From Epiperipatus broadwayi (Eukaryota > Onychophora > Udeonychophora > Euonychophora > Peripatidae): a stretch of 64,000 bases of DNA. The position numbers were made by a program, and so were the translations under genes. The stretch covers positions 26,025,426-26,089,425 of the forward strand of contig JAQFVV010000001.1 of NCBI GenBank assembly GCA_028023455.1, in the 5' to 3' direction. Below, piece by piece: positions 1 through 10,628 of the stretch; the first letter of the stretch is position 1; each line of letters starts with the position of its first letter. The notes beneath the pieces were generated by a model. It was given only the letters and a program-made list of their open reading frames with translations, had not been told where the DNA came from and searched no databases.

Positions 1-208
1 AAAATTATTGATTGCATCCAATTGTTTGTATAGAAAATCCAAAAGTCAATGAAATTATTTTAGCATGAATCCATAAACCTTTGGGAACTTCTATGACACA
101 ATGTTATGGATATTTTGAAATGAAGAAAGACAGGGTTTTACACAAAGTGTCACAAGAAAAATATAGGCCAAAAAACAAGGAAACATACCCTCAGTTTTCT
201 TAATTGAC

Positions 209-600
209 ATGCACCGGCTTAAGAACACTCACTGCCTTCCTAAGATCAGAATGACAATCCAAGTGATAAAATATAATATGCCAGTCAATATTCAAAAAAT
301 AATGACTGGGAGTAACTGCACAACAATTGAAGAAGCAGCAGAGCTCCTGAACACAATATACATTAAAAAAAATTATCTCATAACTACAGAGAGAATACGA
401 AAATTAGATGTTCACAAATTTAATACATTTACAATCCAGGTCATATATTTCTATTTAATAAAGATGAGAATGGTTGGAATCACAGAGTATCTTCTTTACC
501 CCAGCAAGATAACTTTCAGAAGAGAAGATGGATGAGAAATAAGAAGAATTATCCCTATCAACATGAATATCAAAGTTATAATAAAAAAGACTTTTGGTCT
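209..600 (+). pseudogene. Decayed Gypsy-type gag fragment (C-terminal part)
   Basis: A 108-codon open stretch (209-535) resembles the C-terminal half of the Gag proteins found elsewhere in this window: the block with IEEAAELLN aligns with VEQMAELLS of the 5.9-12.4 kb element and with FEKAVELLN of the 47-48 kb Gag. Past 535 a different frame carries a basic, Lys/Arg/Tyr-rich tail, so the copy has at least one frameshift. Gag would form the particle that packages element RNA; this relic cannot. The protease relic follows directly, matching the gag-pro order of Gypsy elements. Family assignment rests on short motif similarity. Confidence 0.5.
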
Positions 601-690
601 ATAGACAAATAAAGCAAGCATTACTGTCTTTCTTCCAATAGTTATTTTATGAAAGTAAGAAATATTAAAATTGTTCTTGGCAACTTGGGA

Positions 691-1320
691 AGATGAGATT
701 TTACTAGCCTATGCAAAATAGTTGTACTGTTATAAATATTACAATGGGGGAATTTTCTGCTCATGCATTCATTGACACTAGAAGCCAGATATCATTAGTC
801 ATAGAAAACATTATCTAAAATACACTAGAAGCCAAACTGGATCTTAGGAAAGTTAATCTTGCAAAAATCCAAGGTTACCTTAGTTAATGGTCAAAAGTCA
901 AGTCTCAATAATAAACAAATCTAGATAAATATATAAATAGGAAATCAACATGGAAGATTATTTCACTTTACTAACCTATGCAAACCAATCATGCTCTGTT
1001 ATAAATATTACTATGGAGAGAATTTCTGCTTTGCTCTCATTGATGCAGAGAACTAGTTATCATTAATCACAGAAAATTTAGTCTGAAATAGTATAGAAGT
1101 CACACTGAATTTTAGGAATCTTAACCTTGCAAAACTCCTAAGTCACCTTAGGTAAAGGCTAAAAATTAATTATCAGTAGTAAATATATTTGGATAAGTAT
1201 ACAAATAGGGAACCAACATTTAGTATGTTTTTAGTTGTACCTGGACTCATATAAAAAACATCTTGGGATCAGATTTTCTGCACCACCAATACTATAAAGT
1301 AACTATTCTCAACAAATATT
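691..1320 (+). pseudogene. Decayed retropepsin (aspartic protease) relic with internal tandem duplication
   Basis: Two diverged tandem copies (about 691-954 and 955-1222, period near 265 bp) each encode a broken retroviral-type protease active site. Copy 1 reads FIDTRSQISLV (active-site Asp codon at 774-776; the usual Gly of D-T/S-G is Arg). Copy 2 reads ALIDAEN-stop-LSLI near 1033-1062. After copy 2, FLVVPGLI and then, in another frame, ILGSDFL (1260-1280) give the C-terminal flap and ILG.DFL block of Gypsy proteases. In a living element this enzyme would cleave Gag-Pol. Stops and frameshifts make it a fossil. It follows the gag relic at 209-600 in the right order. Confidence 0.55.
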
Positions 1321-2130
1321 AATATGCTGTCAGCAAAAAATTGTGTCTGCATGACAAGTCAAGGTTGAGTCAGATGAGTTTAAAAACCTAGAAGAAACAG
1401 TTCAAACAAATAGATAACTAAATAAATGGATATGCCCAAATAAATAGATGATAAAAACAAATAAAAACCATCCATATGGATAATATGATAAATTGATAAT
1501 CATTCCAAATAATGTAAGCTATCTAGAATCTAATGGATAACATGTCCAAAGAAATAAAAACAGTTATTCAAAAAGATCAAGGATAATATGAAAAATGTAA
1601 GCAAAGGAATTAAATGAAAATGTCAGTATCTTCATAAAATATAAATTTAAAAAATAAAAAAGAAATATAGATACAGTTAAGATAAGAATAAAAGACTAAA
1701 AGGCAATGTACAAAAATATTGAAAAAAAATTTAAGGAACAATGTCTAGATAAAAATAATATTAAGATGGGAAAAATAATATGAAGAAAAAATGGAAAGAA
1801 GGGAAGATAAATTCAGACTCAATATTTATAGCCATACATCGTTAATTCACATTCCAAGATCTCTCATTTAATATCAAAACAGCTTAGATAGGCACTTTAG
1901 TTTAATTCCAAAAGATGAAGAAGTTAAATTGGTTATATAAACTTTAATCACTTTTGGGGGCACTTTAGGAAAGATAAGATTTGTTGTTTAGAAAACCAAG
2001 TAATGTTTTAGGAATTTATAAAAAGGCATTTTGAGTTTCTATTGGATTGAAGATTATTAAGAGGATATTAGATATTAAAAGTATCTCAAGAAAAATGCAG
2101 ATCTGCACTGGCTAGATTTCATTTGATAGT
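1321..2130. other. AT-rich stretch, no gene seen
   Basis: A-rich sequence with many stops in all frames. It may hold unrecognisable remains of the same Gypsy relic, since RT would be expected next, but no RT motif is visible. Confidence 0.4.
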
Positions 2131-2300
2131 AAAGTCATCATTGGTATAACAATAATATTGGCATCAACAAGTGCTTTGAGCATTCCATCAACAATTTTCA
2201 ATCATATCGATGGCTGAAGAGTTGGAGAAGGACAAAGATAGAAGTCTATCCATTAAAGTTTGCAGATTTGTTATCGTAATATAATCTGAGCACTGTTTTA
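2130..2300 (+). repeat. 3' part of dispersed SINE-like repeat (family A)
   Basis: The text around GCATCAACAAGTGCTTTGAG to ATAATCTGAGCACTG matches the 3' half of the repeat seen at 52380-52530 and 54320-54475 (shared blocks: ATATTGGCATCAA, TTTGAGCATT, TTTTCAATNATAT, GAGTTGG, TCCATTAA, GAGCACTG). Only the 3' part is present here; the LTR at 2312 begins just after it. Confidence 0.7.
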
Positions 2301-2859
2301 TATATATATATTGTAACGATCCGGAGAAGGGTACTTAACGTAAACTGCACTACGGGGCGCCATCTAGGCATTTGAACCTAGAAAAATTTATAGAGTAGGC
2401 AGATACGTAAGTCAAAAAAAAAAAAATTTTTTTTTTTTTTAAATTTTGATTCCGGTCGTTAGCCCATGTCACTAGCTCAGTGGAATAGCAGAGATTTAAT
2501 AATATCATTTACTAGTATATAAAAGAATAAAGTAAGCCACTGCCAGTAATTATCATACAAACAGATTTATTTATGCACATATATATAAGGTTTAAAATTA
2601 TTTTAGTGATTTACATTTAAACATTTAACATTATTTTTAACTTTGATTTTACTTTAATTTACATTGAGTTACTATTATATTATAAATTTACATTTTTAAT
2701 CAAGTTCGCACAGATGGGCTTATAAACCTGTTTAATATGTTGCTATAGATCGGTTACATAGATTTCAACGGTCAAAAACATTTCAAAGTAAACATAAACG
2801 ATCAAAATACAAAATTATTGATTACTGACAATTGCATAGGGAATTATAAGAAACCCTCT

Positions 2860-2947
2860 AGTATTCATCGTAAGATACTTGCATCGTCACCAATAACTTA
2901 AAAGACATCCGAATAAATACATTTTTAGATACTCACCGTAAGGTATC
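2860..2947 (-). other. Double CTTAYGRTGA hairpin module, copy in LTR 1
   Basis: On the minus strand there are two 20-nt hairpins: GATAC-CTTACGGTGA-GTATC (2947-2928) and AGTAT-CTTACGATGA-ATACT (2879-2860). Stems pair perfectly over 5 bp around a conserved 10-nt loop. About 48 nt lie between them, alignable with the spacer of the module at 10205-10293 (shared block ATGTATTTAT). Function unknown; see findings. Confidence 0.75.
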
Positions 2948-4550
2948 ATTATTTATCGAATGTCTATATATTTTGATCAAATATGAAACGCAAAACATAG
3001 TTAACCGATAAACAATCCATGCAAGCGTCTATAAACAACTTAAATTTAATAGTTTTATTTAGGATCGAGCCTGAATCGACTACATAGATTTGCATTTGAA
3101 AATAAAATATTCTATCCCTACTTAACCTTAGGCAACACATTTCGCAATCAACTGGCGCCAATCCATCTGATACATTCATGTATTCAATGTAGCATGATAC
3201 GACAACACAACTATATTGTCAGGAATGTACATCTGAACAATATGTAGAAATAGAAACGACATTGACTCTCCACCCACAGGGATGTGACATCTGTGGGCAA
3301 GTAGATCAATAAACTAAAAACTCCATAGGAATGGGCTGCGGTATTCTGCCGACTTACAAACCCATCCATAGGCAAACAGAGGGTGTGTGGCGTATATCTA
3401 TAATCCTGCCCGTAGCGGATCTCATATTACACCTACTAATTACATAAATATATCCAATCCATTGAACCAATTCAACTACGAAATGAACAACCCAAGATTA
3501 CCCTCCCTTAATATATCTTTACAAATCGATACAGCCATTCACGCCCGACTTAAGTTTAACATTTTTTTATAATTTATTTAACGGAAAACAGAAATCATAA
3601 TAAAACTTAAAGAACAAAATTAAATAAATAAATAAATAAATGGAAATGATTTTACAAATTAAATACATTAAATAAAATTATAACTAATTAATAAAATAAT
3701 GTTGGTCAGATAGAATAATATTGAAATCATTTAAATCTGGAAAGTTTTTAATTTACTGTTCATAAATTTTAAAGTCTTACGGTTATTGAAATAGTTCATC
3801 TTCGTATATTCCTTGCCGTTTGCACGTGAATTCCCACGTCGTCCGAAGATTTGTATCCGGTTGATCGATTTATTTATCCTTTGGAGATTTTTATTTTTTT
3901 TTTTTAGTGTAATTGGTCCTCAATGAAGAAACGATGGCCCATTCTTCTTCCTTTCTTACAGAACTGAAGGGATTGAAGCTGTGCGTCTTTTTCAATCCCC
4001 CCAGCACTAACACCTAGCTGTTACATCGTCAATAATCAATCACTCCTCATTCACTAACTACCAAGCTTTCCAAAACCTGTCCTTTTTATATTAATGTCAA
4101 GGATTGAATTAACATTGCGTCATGGAGTGATGATTCTTTCGCTGAGGTCCGATTTCCCAAATGGATTTCTTTCATTGGCTAATCAGTTTCTATTGTTTTT
4201 TTTTCTATCTGACTGAGGTTATTACATTTAAATGCTCAAGGCTGGTTTTAATTTAACTAATTAACAATCATTTCCATTTCTAATTAATTACCCTGTTTTC
4301 CAAATCAAAAATATATTTCAAGACAAATTTAAAGATATAATTTTATCTCCAAATCTTTTTTAAAATTTAGTTTTAAAAATACCTTTTTCTTTAATAAAAA
4401 TTTTATTTTAATAATTTTTCATTATCTGTGCGACTTAATATATAAGAGTTTAAGACGATATTTTAATTTCAATTTTTAATTTTTAAAGAAAGTTTTTAAA
4501 TGCGAACTTTTTATTTTAACTTGTTTAATAATATATATATAAAAAAACAA

Positions 4551-4576
4551 TGTAACGAACGTCTGTGCTCGTTACA
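4551..4576. other. Terminal palindrome, possible LTR edge
   Basis: TGTAACGA and TCGTTACA form 8-bp perfect arms round a 10-nt centre. The same TGTAACGA terminus occurs at 2312, the other end of LTR 1, and other LTRs in the window also start with palindromes (10851-10873, 14123-14146, 50397-50432). It may mark the true 5' edge of the minus-strand LTR. Confidence 0.5.
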
Positions 4577-4975
4577 TATCAGTAAAGTTACTTAAAAAAA
4601 AATGATCAAAAAAAAAAAATATTTTACTTAGGGTTAGTAATTACGGTATTAACAAAATTTACAAACATTCAGTTAATAATTTTACAAAAAACTATATACA
4701 AAAAGAAAAAGAAAATGTTGACCATCGCCTACCTAAGGACCATTTACGTTAACACCCCTCCCCCCGAGAATTCTATTTTATTTTATCCATTTGATTTCTA
4801 CTTACGGCATGACAAACAAATTATTTAACTTATTTAGGAAGGTTGCATTGAGATAAATATGTTCCAAGATAATGGATTTATACGTGTATATTTGCAGCAC
4901 AATTATAACTACCACCAACTTATTTATGACTGATTGAAATGCATAAATAGGATTACACTGACGTAAATTCCCAAC

Positions 4976-4995
4976 GGTACTCATCGTAAGGTACC
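4976..4995 (-). other. CTTAYGRTGA hairpin in interior of element 1
   Basis: Minus strand GGTAC-CTTACGATGA-GTACC: perfect 5-bp stem different from the other copies but the same loop, which is the pattern of compensatory change. Confidence 0.75.
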
Positions 4996-5326
4996 ACATT
5001 TCGATCATAAACTTCCGTGGCTGTGCGCCTATACACGTTAACGCATAAATATATATTAACAAAAAAAAAAGACATATCCAATGCAACCTTTTGATTTTCT
5101 TTTTAATTTACAAAAATTAGTTTTAAAATTATTTATACTTTCTTTTATTTAATATATATGCGCAATTTCTTGCTGGCAGTGCTTTTATAAAATTTAAAAA
5201 TATCCGACTTATGTAAGCAGATAAAACATTCATTTTGATAAAATTTGCTCAGGGTATTTGTGGTTTATTAAAGATCGGAAATTTCAGCATTAATTCCACT
5301 TCTCAGGGTCAATCTCTGAGGTAAGG

Positions 5327-5343
5327 CCACACTTGGGACGCCA
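5327..5343 (-). promoter_or_regulatory. Primer binding site of element 1
   Basis: Minus strand TGGCGTCCCAAGTGTGG begins a few bases inside the right LTR. It starts TGG, as expected for pairing with a tRNA CCA end, and resembles the TGGCGCCCAACGTGGGG type common in Gypsy elements. It fixes the orientation of the element as minus. Confidence 0.6.
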
Positions 5344-5346
5344 ATT

Positions 5347-5884
5347 ATAACGATCCAAACGAGGTGGGAGATCGCATCGCACCGCACTACCAAAGGGCGC
5401 CATCTAGGCATTTGAGCCTAGAAAAATTTATAAAGTAGGCAGATACGCGCTGTTAGGATTTCACTTTATTTACATATTTAGATCATTAGCCCATTGTCAC
5501 TAGCTCAGTGGAACAGCAGAGATTTAATAATATCATTTACTAGTATATAAAAGAATAAAGTAAGCCACTGCCAGTAATTATCATACAAACAGATTTATTT
5601 ATGCACATATATATAAGGTTTAAAATTATTTTAGTGATTTACATTTAAACATTTAACATTATTTTTAACTTTGATTTTACTTTAATTTACATTGAGTTAC
5701 TATTATATTATAAATTTACATTTTTAATCAAGTTCGCACAGATGGGCTTATAGATCTGTTTAATATGTTGCTATAGATCGGTTACATAGATTTCAACGGT
5801 CAAAAACATTTCAGAGTAAACATAAACGACCAAAATACAAAATTATTGATTACTGACAATTGCATAGGGAATTATAAGAAACCC
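5347..5884 (-). mobile_element. Truncated 5' LTR of element 1
   Basis: Near-identical to 2312-2856 with a divergent first 50 bp. It stops abruptly at AAACCC (5879-5884), where the LTR of element 2 begins. The rest of this LTR is not found beyond element 2 at 12412, so the junction is not a simple nested insertion. Confidence 0.7.
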
Positions 5885-7432
5885 AAATTGGCACATGTAT
5901 ATAAAATAATTTTGGATAAAAATTATTATCAAAATCTTTCGGAAAAAAGAATTTGAAAGTTACAATTAATTACTTTAAAGAGGGGAGAGGGAGTTTTCCT
6001 ATAAAAAAAAAAAAAACAAACTAAGAGTTTCGTAAAAAGTTAAAATTATTAAGATATAAAAAAAAAAAAAAAATCTCTTTTCATTCCAGTTTATTGTAAT
6101 AGATTATATTAGTGCGTGCGAATGTAAACAAAAGTATGCATGTAAGAATAATATAAAAAAAAAGAAAAATGAATAAAGAAATGAAATGTATTTCAAAAGA
6201 AACACAGTGGTGGACTGCTAATTAAAGATATGAAAACAACACATTTTAAAATAGCTACTACTAATAAAATATTCAATCGAAAAACACGTTGTCATAATAA
6301 TTAATCTAAAGGAATTTCGACAACACGTATTGCCGGAGGATATTAAAACAAAAACACGTCGCAGGTATAAATAGACTTTTTTTCGTTTATCAGACATTCA
6401 GTTGGAGTTTGAAATTCAGTCTAGTTTTACTGTGTCAGTTTACAGAAATGCAGTGCTGAAAAGCTTTTGGAAATATACGCTTGCGCTCCAGCCTTGTTAG
6501 TCCAATAAGACCATCAAAACCTGCCTGAGAAGTAATGTCTGGATAACAACACAGAAACCCTCCGTCAAAACGTGCAGCTGTCTCCAAGAAGAAACCAACG
6601 GATTACCATAAATTCTCTTCCATAAACAAAATCTAACCGGTTAGATACAATCCATTAGAAGCAGCAGAAGTAGCCACCGACAAGAAAAAAAAATCCTAGG
6701 TATCTGTTTTATTATTATTATTTACCAGTAGTAGTCACCACTGTAATCCGTAAATATTGAAGATTAACATTATATGAACTCTATCATACATAAAAGGAAC
6801 TATTGATGTGTGTGCGAGAGTCTCAAATGTCATTAATGCTTTATTATTATTTTTGCGAATGAGAGTTAATTTAAATGTCTAAGATTATGTTGCTTTGTTC
6901 ATGAAATATCCTATCATATGTAAATTTAAAATGTGCGTGTGTGAAATTTGGATTTATAAAATGTTTAGAATGCGTTGATGTTGGTTAGTAAATTATATTT
7001 AAACTTAATTGATGTTGATTGAAATAAATTATTTTTAAATTTAAACTTGATCTGTCGGTCAATTCTTTTTATCAATATCTTATTAGCAATAAATATCATT
7101 GATTAAAATTAGACTGGGCTGGTTAAGGGAATTGTTTCGAGCGCTGGATTATGAGCCTACTACCCGAATATGTTAGTCTTCAGACTAGCTGGCGCCCCGG
7201 GGTTTACCCCGAAACAAATAAAGTATTTGGATGGTAGGGGTTTGAATCTAGCAGCCGAGATGGGCCATTGTTGATAGTTAAAGCTATTAATAAGATCTCC
7301 CATTTTGCTCGAACGTGCCGGTTCGTTCACCTAACCTTTATAATATTATAAATGTATTGTGAAGGAGTTTGAAACCGGCCAAAACTTATATATACGTATA
7401 AGTAGGTGGTTTCAGCGGTTCGACCCGGTACA
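5883..7432 (+). repeat. 5' LTR of element 2
   Basis: Starts inside the LTR (TTGGCACATG...) because its first 15 bases are lost at the junction with LTR 1, and ends CCCGGTACA. It contains a TATA box and initiator (6366-6403), several AATAAA signals near 7020-7090, and a conserved CTAGCTGGCGCCCC block at about 7186. Confidence 0.85.
6366..6403 (+). promoter_or_regulatory. LTR core promoter: TATA box plus initiator
   Basis: TATAAATA at 6366-6373 is followed 34 nt later by ATTCAGTT (6396-6403), an arthropod/metazoan-type TCAGT initiator. The same pair occurs in the 3' LTR (TATAAATA 11345-11352), and the TATA block is kept in the diverged LTR 3 on the minus strand (13563-13556), which supports function. 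It would drive genomic RNA of the element. Confidence 0.65.
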
Positions 7433-7840
7433 TAAATGGCTTTACCCAACGTTTGGGGCTGAACCTAAGAAATAACAGTAAATAAATGTTTGTGTTTCTT
7501 GTTTAAAAATAAAAACCTTAAAGAAATCTAAATTACGTAGGTAAAAATGTATTAAATTAAAAATAAAAAAAAAGAATTGACCGAATTTTTTTTTTTTTCT
7601 TACTTCTTTAAATGAAAAGAGATTTTGTGCTATTTACGTTCTGTTTAAATAAATGACAGTTGGGTGTTTGGGCGGAGTTAAAGCATTAAGATCGGGTAGG
7701 ATAAACGGACAAAAGAGAGCGGAGCCAGCGTGTATTTCTAGTTTAGAAAGAAATAAATAAAATAGTAATTAGTAAACTTATTAAAAGAAAATACGGTATC
7801 AAAAATAATATAAAAAAAAGTAAAGTTTAAAATTATAAAG
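7433..7840 (+). other. Primer binding site and gag leader of element 2
   Basis: Four bases after the LTR, TGGCTTTACCCAACGTTTGG (7437-7456) resembles the Gypsy-type primer site TGGCGCCCAACGTGGGG with changes after TGGC. The rest is an AT-rich untranslated leader to the gag ATG at 7841, with poly-T at 7587 and no ORF. Confidence 0.55.
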
Positions 7841-9230
7841 ATGACAAGAAATAAACCTAAAATGGAAACTCAAGGTAAAAAAACAGACAATGTTCCCAGC
7901 GAGGAACAAAATAAAACCGAAACTAGTGAAATAGAAAAGGTCCCCAGTGAAGAAAAAATAGAAATTCAAGCGGAAGAAATAGAGAATGCGTCAAGTGAGA
8001 AACAAAAAGAGGAAGACAAAAAAGAGGTTGAGCAAAAAGAAGAGAAAAGAGAAATCATAGCTTTACTAAACAGCATGTTTCAAAAACAAAAAGAAACAGC
8101 AGAAGAATATAAAAAAATAGCTGAAGAGCTTAAAGACCAAAATAATGAAATGAAGAGTAAATTGGAAGGGCAAGCTGAAATGCTTGAAAAGTTAAAGGAC
8201 CAGATCGAAATGGGCCAGAATAAAATAAAAGAAGAAATTAGGGAAGAAATACAAGAGATTAAAACACAAGTAGAAAATCAAATAGAGACCGCTTACGAAG
8301 TAATGGAAAAAAATAAGACAGAAGAGAGAAAAGTAATTGAGGAGATAAAAGTCGGAATGACGGATTTAGCTCGGAAAGTAAATCAAAAAAATGGTTCGCA
8401 AACGGAAATAAAACAGTGTGACCACTCGAGTGCAAACGCGCACATTATGAACAACCCGGCAATCGTGAACCAGTTTTTGAAAATACGAATATTTTCTGGC
8501 CATCAAGGTGAAGCTCCTATGGAGCATTTAAATAGTTTGGAGTGCTATTTCGCTATAAATCAATTAAGTGAGGAGGCTATGATCGCAATAGCTTGTAGCC
8601 ATTTACAAGGGAGTTCTCAAGCTTGGTGGGACTCGTTATATAAAAAACCCGTCACTTTTGCCGAATATAAAATTGCTATTTTAGCGAGTTATTGGAGTGA
8701 AGATTATCAGGAAAATCTTCGTCACCAGATCTCGCAAGATAAATGGCGACCTGGGGAACCGTTTGTTTCTTTTTTTTAGAAGGCAAGTGGCAAAATTACG
8801 CTCGTTAACAGCAGACCCTCTATCTGAACAACAAATTGTCAGGATAGTCCGCCATAGTTTTCCTCATAATGTCGAGCAAATGCTCATAGGGACTGAAAGG
8901 AAAACAGTGGAACAAATGGCGGAATTGTTGAGCGCTTTCGACAGGGCTAGACCAACGGGTGACACGAGAGATAGGGGATTCAAACCCCAATTTAGAGAGC
9001 CGGCTGTAAACGCCGTAGGGTATAGACGTAGGTGGAATTCGGGGAGTCCCCGGAGGAGACGCTATTCTAATAGTCCCGAGAGAACAAAAATCTTTCGAAG
9101 AACCGACAGCGATCCTGACATCTCGCATACTAGAGTTAAGGAAAGGCCCAGGGGTGATTCTCAATCCCCCAGCACGAGTGGCTATATGCGGAAAAAAAAA
9201 TATGATAGAGAACCGCCAGACAAAAATTAA
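7841..9230 (+). CDS. gag: Gag polyprotein of element 2, split by a one-base frameshift
   Basis: Structural protein expected to assemble the cytoplasmic particle. The first frame (7841-8779, 312 aa) begins with a Glu/Lys-rich acidic and coiled-coil N-terminus (about residues 1-190), then the retrotransposon Gag core (about 205-312) with RIFSGHQGEAPMEHL, SSQAWWDSL and a conserved SYWSED block. It stops in a run of eight T (8771-8778). Reading with seven T continues into the frame ending at 9230: FRRQVAKL, VEQMLIG, VEQMAELLSAFDRA, then an Arg/Ser-rich tail (WNSGSPRRRRYSNSPER). Combined length is near 460 aa. No CCHC zinc knuckle is seen; the basic tail may bind RNA. The frameshift is likely a mutation or homopolymer error, because both halves are needed for one Gag core. 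The start is the first ATG after the leader. Confidence 0.8.
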
Positions 9231-10152
9231 AAATATGTAATCTGACGGATTTGCCGGCTTGACCAATTATTATCGACCATGGACTCGGAAAAATGGACAA
9301 TGTTTGCTAAAATTTAAAAAAATAAATGAGTATCAAGTTAGTTCGAATAATTAAGAAAGATTAAAGTCAATAATAGTAAATATATAATAATCTTAGAGTT
9401 TTTAAAATGTCAAAACCCTCGATTATGTCTTATCGATTATATTGATATCCCAGCTCATAAGTCTAGAACCTAGCGGAGCGTGACTTTCACAAAATAAATG
9501 TGTAAAATCAAAATAGACAAACGAAATGAAAATGTTTTTTTTTTAAATGAAATAAATAAGTGTATAATGAACGTATTAATGGAAATAAAACATTATTAAA
9601 TAAAGTTAAAAAAAAAAAAAAAGGAAAAAAAAAGAAAAGGGTATTAAATTAGGATTGAGGTGTGTGCGAGTATTTGGGCAAGGAGATAAATTCCAGGCCT
9701 GACTTTTGTTGGATTAAGCCTTGTCTTGCGGTGACTTTGTTCTACAGATGGGTAGTGCGAAAAATAATTAATATTGATGATGATGCGCCAGTAGAAAAGT
9801 CCTGGCATATAAAAATTAATAAATCTGGAGGAGATCGGAAGAACCAAATAAAATAAATGTTTTAGTAAGTCGAATGTGCAGTAGAGATAGTCCTGCCATT
9901 CGCAATCTTAAAGTCCCTTTTCATGATCCGTTGTGCACAACAGTTGCCCATGCTGTAGTCACGACTTCCGCAAGAAATTAAAAGTTGGTTTAAATCAGCA
10001 CAAAGTCGATCTGTGTGTTGAATTGCCTTATATTTTGCTGCCTACTTCTCTTAATATTACATGCACTCTAGAAAAATAAGAATTTGAAATGGTCAATACT
10101 TAGGAAAAGTGATCAACGCACATGTTAATCAAGAAAAATGTTAGTAAATAAA
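9231..10152 (+). other. Interior of element 2 after gag, no recognisable pol
   Basis: Stops occur in all frames. Small ORFs at 9662-9856 (plus) and 9644-9847 (minus) overlap each other and show no domain. Poly-A tracts at 9609-9640. No DTG, YXDD or integrase D,D-E pattern was found, which supports the gag-only reading. Confidence 0.6.
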
Positions 10153-10204
10153 TAAGTATGCATGGGTATATACGCGCACATACACTGTAATATTCGGTAA
10201 ATAC

Positions 10205-10293
10205 GATACCTTATGATGAGTATCTTAAATGTATTTATCCAGATATCCTTTTAGGTTATTTTCTTGGTACTGCTGCACCTTATGGTGAGTGCA
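10205..10293 (+). other. Double CTTAYGRTGA hairpin module, first copy
   Basis: Hairpins GATAC-CTTATGATGA-GTATC (10205-10224) and TGCAC-CTTATGGTGA-GTGCA (10274-10293), 49 nt apart. The two stems have different sequences but both pair perfectly; the loops differ only at the R position. Confidence 0.8.
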
Positions 10294-10539
10294 AAAAGGG
10301 ATGTATTTATTATAGTTTCCCTGTAAGCAAGTCCAGTAATAACTCGATATCTAGAGTATTAATAGGTGTAGAATTATGCTGCACATATACTCATGTGTTA
10401 AATAAAGATGTTCGTAACGATTTACAAATAATATTATAAGATTAGTAATAAAAGTATAAAGTCAGTCTAATGTGTATTACGAGTAGGTAAGTATGCATGG
10501 GTATATACGCGCACATACACTGTAATATTCGGTAAATAC

Positions 10540-10628
10540 GATACCTTATGATGAGTATCTTAAATGTATTTATCCAGATATCCTTTTAGGTTATTTTCTT
10601 GGTACTGCTGCACCTTATGGTGAGTGCA
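10540..10628 (+). other. Double CTTAYGRTGA hairpin module, second copy
   Basis: Exact repeat of the 10205-10293 module with hairpins at 10540-10559 and 10609-10628, produced by the 335-bp-period duplication. Confidence 0.8.

Larger units (their letters stand above)
2312..4576 (-). mobile_element. Long LTR of element 1 (3' LTR, minus orientation)
   Basis: Positions 2312-2856 are repeated nearly exactly at 5347-5884, and the right-hand copy abuts a tRNA-type primer binding site, so these are the R/U5-side portions of the two LTRs of a minus-strand element. The outer end reads TGTAACGA at 2312. The other end is uncertain: a palindrome ending TCGTTACA at 4576 mirrors that terminus, but the purine-rich tract at 4755-4768 (minus strand) would place the boundary at 4754. 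The LTR carries two copies of the CTTAYGRTGA hairpin (2860-2879, 2928-2947). No credible protein is encoded; short ORFs inside look like chance. Confidence 0.6.
4577..5344 (-). mobile_element. Residual interior of LTR element 1, non-coding
   Basis: Between the LTR copies there are fewer than 800 bp, far too little for gag-pol. A purine-rich tract on the minus strand (complement of 4755-4768, CTCGGGGGGAGGGG) ending in TGTTAACG resembles a polypurine tract next to a 3' LTR. One CTTAYGRTGA hairpin lies at 4976-4995. A 94-codon minus-strand ORF (4802-5086) shows no recognisable domain. The element resembles a TRIM or a large internal deletion derivative that must borrow proteins from relatives. 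Confidence 0.5.

Noticed and set aside
2473-2483. Perfect tRNA A box TAGCTCAGTGG (again near 5494)
   Set aside because: No B box within range and no cloverleaf; it is part of LTR 1.
8771-8778. Programmed ribosomal frameshift at T8 in gag
   Set aside because: The break falls inside the Gag core and not between gag and pol, so a simple one-base indel is more likely.
8820-9266. 148-codon minus-strand ORF
   Set aside because: Shadow of gag on the opposite strand; no motif.
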